From Pseudomonadota bacterium (GTDB lineage Bacteria > Pseudomonadota > Alphaproteobacteria > Rhizobiales > Xanthobacteraceae): 8,074 bases of DNA. Location: NCBI GenBank assembly GCA_023423415.1, contig JAFAFP010000183.1, positions 1 to 8,074 of the forward strand, in the 5' to 3' direction. Below, piece by piece: positions 6,431 to 8,074 of the stretch. Below the pieces are notes generated by a model. It was not told the origin of the DNA, ran no database searches, and saw only the letters and a list, made by a program, of their open reading frames with translations. The position numbers were made by a program, and so were the translations under genes. Every line of letters starts with the position of its first letter. Within the stretch, counting starts at the first letter, position 1.

Positions 6431-7408
6431 ATGCCATCTGCTATCGCCAGGATCTTTGCATCCGTCGTTGCCATATTCACCGTTGCCTTTCCGGCTGCAG
6501 CCCAGGACAATTATCCTTCCCGTCCGGTACGCATCATTGTCGGCTTCGGAGCCGGGGCGTCCGCAGATACCACCGCGCGCGTGGTTGCGCAGAAGCTCGG
6601 ACAGCTGCTCGGCCAACAGGTCATCGTCGAGAACAAGCCGGGCGCCGGCAGCAACATCGCGACCGAATTCGTTTCGCAGGCGCCGAAGGATGGTTACACG
6701 CTGTTGCTCGGCACCGTCGCCAACACGATCAACACGACGCTTGCACCGCAAAATCGTTTCGATTTCGCCCGGGACTTCGCGCCTATCACGGCCTTGGTCG
6801 TGCTACCGAATGTCCTCGTCGTGCATCCTGACACGAATGCGAAGACTCTCCCGGAACTGATTGCGCTCGCAAAGTCGAAGCCCGATTCATTGTCGTTCGC
6901 TTCGTCCGGCGTCGGCACTTCGCCGCATCTATCCGGCGAACTGTTCAACCAGATGGCGGGCGTGAAGCTCGTTCACGTCCCCTATCCGGGTAGCGGACAG
7001 GCGGTCACCGATCTGCTCGCCAACCGTGTGCAGGTCATGTTCTCGCCGGCGCCCACCGTGCTGCAACACGTCCAGAACGGTGCATTGCGCGCGATCGCCT
7101 CGACGCAATTGAAGCGCGCGGCGGTTGCGCCACAATTACCGACGATGGACGAAGCCGGTCTGGCCGGTTTCGACACCGGTCTGTGGTTCGGTCTCCTGGC
7201 GCCGGCCGGCACGCCGCGCGATATCATCGACAAACTATCCAAGGCCACCAACGAAGCCCTGAAATCGCCGGAGGTCGTCGAGGCCTTGTCGAAACAAGGC
7301 ATGGACATTCTGGGCGGCACGCCAGAGCAACTCGGCAAAACCATCGCCAGCGAAACCGAGAAATGGGCGAAGGTGGTCAAAGCCTCCGGCCTGCAGAAGA
7401 GCAACTAG
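6431..7408 (+). CDS. Tripartite tricarboxylate transporter substrate-binding protein (Bug/TctC family)
   Basis: A 325-residue periplasmic solute receptor with a two-lobed fold, of the family that binds carboxylates or aromatic and amide compounds for TctAB-type transport or sensing. The signal peptide MPSAIARIFASVVAIFTVAF ends at PAAA-Q (cleavage after 24). The mature protein opens with the family hallmark DNYPSRPVRIIVGFGAGAS, then TARVVAQKLGQLLGQQVIVE and NKPGAGSNIA. Later motifs are KDGYTLLLG, FDFARDFAPIT, FASSGVGTSPHLSGELF, HVPYPGSGQAVTDLLANRVQ and the C-terminal LLAPAGTPRDIIDKL. Translation is supported by a perfect AGGAGG (6418-6423), seven bases before the ATG. It lies behind a terminator and has no tctA or tctB partners nearby, as is common for orphan Bug receptors. 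Ligand unknown. Confidence 0.95.
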   Translation: MPSAIARIFASVVAIFTVAFPAAAQDNYPSRPVRIIVGFGAGASADTTARVVAQKLGQLLGQQVIVENKPGAGSNIATEFVSQAPKDGYTLLLGTVANTINTTLAPQNRFDFARDFAPITALVVLPNVLVVHPDTNAKTLPELIALAKSKPDSLSFASSGVGTSPHLSGELFNQMAGVKLVHVPYPGSGQAVTDLLANRVQVMFSPAPTVLQHVQNGALRAIASTQLKRAAVAPQLPTMDEAGLAGFDTGLWFGLLAPAGTPRDIIDKLSKATNEALKSPEVVEALSKQGMDILGGTPEQLGKTIASETEKWAKVVKASGLQKSN

Positions 7409-7409
7409 A

Positions 7410-7454
7410 ACACGATGCTGAAAAGTTCGAAGCGGTTTTCGGATAACATCGTGT
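7410..7454. repeat. 45-bp intergenic palindromic element
   Basis: Perfect 8-bp outer arms, ACACGATG (7410-7417) and CATCGTGT (7447-7454), flank near-complementary inner arms, CTGAAAA (7418-7424) and TTTTCGG (7436-7442, pairing with one G-U). Together they form a long hairpin just behind the Bug-type stop codon. The AAGCGGTTTTCGGA core resembles dispersed palindromic repeats common between genes in Bradyrhizobium-like and other Rhizobiales genomes; that link is from memory. No T run follows, so it is not a standard terminator. It may instead protect the upstream mRNA end. Confidence 0.6.
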
Positions 7455-7482
7455 GCTTAAGTACGAGAATTGGAAGCAGCGA

Positions 7483-8004
7483 ATGAAACTACGAGCGAAA
7501 GATTGCCGACCGTTTTTCGATGCCGTCGATGAAAAGGCAAAGGAAATGGGCGTCGCGGTGACGACCGCCGTTGTCGGACCGGAAGGCCACCTGATCGCGC
7601 TTGAGCGCATGGATGACGCAGGCTTCATCACGCCCGACACGGCGATTGCAAAGGCCTACACGGTTGCAGCCTTCCGTTCGATGAGCCCGCGCTTCCCCGA
7701 TGGCCTCGTCATCCAGCAATGGTTCAAGGAGCGCAACCCGCAACTGATGGCCAACGCGTCGGTGTTCTCCAACGGCAAGATCGCTGCATCGGGCGGCTCG
7801 CATCCGGTTTTCCACGGCAACGAGATGATCGGCGCCTACGCCATCAGCGGTGCGACATCCGGGCAGGATGAAGAGATCGCCGAATATGCACGCAAGAAGG
7901 TCGGCTGGGAAAAGGTTGCGGCCAACGACACCGTGACCGACGACGTCAAGAAACAGATCAACGATATTTATTCGAAAGTGGGCCTCGGCGACCGCAAGCT
8001 CTGA
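7483..8004 (+). CDS. GlcG/HbpS-like DUF336 protein
   Basis: A 173-residue protein of the GlcG/HbpS/DUF336 family, small alpha/beta proteins, some of which bind heme or act as accessory factors in catabolic clusters; the biochemical role here is unknown. Family features are an N-terminal helix (MKLRAKDCRPFFDAVDEKAKEMG), the strand VAVTTAVVGPEGHLIALERMD (24-44), the IAKAYTVAAF helix (55-64), the GGSHPV loop (104-109) and the signature GAYAISGATSGQDEEIAEYA (117-136). The C-terminal 35 residues are charged and extend a little past the usual end. A GTG start at 7453 is possible but falls inside the palindromic repeat. The ATG at 7483, with GGAAG at 7472-7476, places the start where relatives begin. 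It lies downstream of the Bug-type receptor gene, a pairing often seen in degradation loci, and probably shares its transcript because the gap has no terminator. Confidence 0.9.
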   Translation: MKLRAKDCRPFFDAVDEKAKEMGVAVTTAVVGPEGHLIALERMDDAGFITPDTAIAKAYTVAAFRSMSPRFPDGLVIQQWFKERNPQLMANASVFSNGKIAASGGSHPVFHGNEMIGAYAISGATSGQDEEIAEYARKKVGWEKVAANDTVTDDVKKQINDIYSKVGLGDRKL

Positions 8005-8074
8005 TGGGCATCGTCGTCGCCTTTCTCTGGACATGATGCTGGCTTAGAGCTGTCTCGTATAAACATCTCCGAGC
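8005..8074. other. Right-edge intergenic sequence, no feature recognised
   Basis: The 70 bases after the DUF336 stop contain no terminator hairpin, no start codon with a ribosome site, and no repeat that I can see. The unit's end or the next gene lies beyond the window. Confidence 0.5.

Overview
The window looks like chromosomal DNA of a GC-rich alphaproteobacterium. A member of the Hyphomicrobiales close to Bradyrhizobium or Rhodopseudomonas is my best guess, based on codon use, protein style and gene mix. I could not search a database, so the taxon is inference. Genes end normally with TGA, TAA or TAG, so the standard genetic code applies.

Layout. The left end (1-632) holds a run of 14 C and the wreck of a PAP2-type membrane phosphatase gene. 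Next come a glutathione S-transferase (633-1268) and a small two-helix membrane protein (1417-1713), both on the plus strand. On the minus strand, 1719-2873 encodes a two-module carboxymuconolactone decarboxylase (CMD)/AhpD-like protein. An in-frame TGA sits exactly where the second Cys of the catalytic CxxC belongs. Divergent from it is an exported PQQ-dependent aldose sugar dehydrogenase (3009-4145), which converges on a four-helix DUF486/DMT membrane protein (4155-4505, minus). Then follow an exported SH3-like protein broken by a one-base shift (4673-5454), an exported L,D-transpeptidase (5654-6247) with a strong intrinsic terminator, a Bug/TctC-type substrate-binding protein (6431-7408), a 45-bp palindromic intergenic element, and a GlcG/HbpS-like DUF336 protein (7483-8004). 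The right edge contains no further gene.

Main point. The CMD/AhpD-like gene is best read as one 384-codon selenoprotein with a C-x-x-Sec active site, not as two fragments. The frame is intact on both sides of the TGA, the flanking residues are family motif (Glu, Cys, Sec and His fall on the AhpD spacing), and a hairpin with a G-rich loop begins 25 nt after the TGA, as expected of a bacterial SECIS element. The competing explanation is a nonsense mutation at the active-site codon. That is not idle, because two other loci in the window are disrupted (PAP2 remnant, SH3 protein).

The genes do not form one pathway. The only clear functional pairing is the Bug receptor with the DUF336 protein. Three exported proteins (sugar dehydrogenase, SH3 protein, L,D-transpeptidase) act in the periplasm or cell wall. 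No selA, selB, selC or selD and no pqq genes are present, so selenocysteine and PQQ would have to be supplied from elsewhere in the genome.
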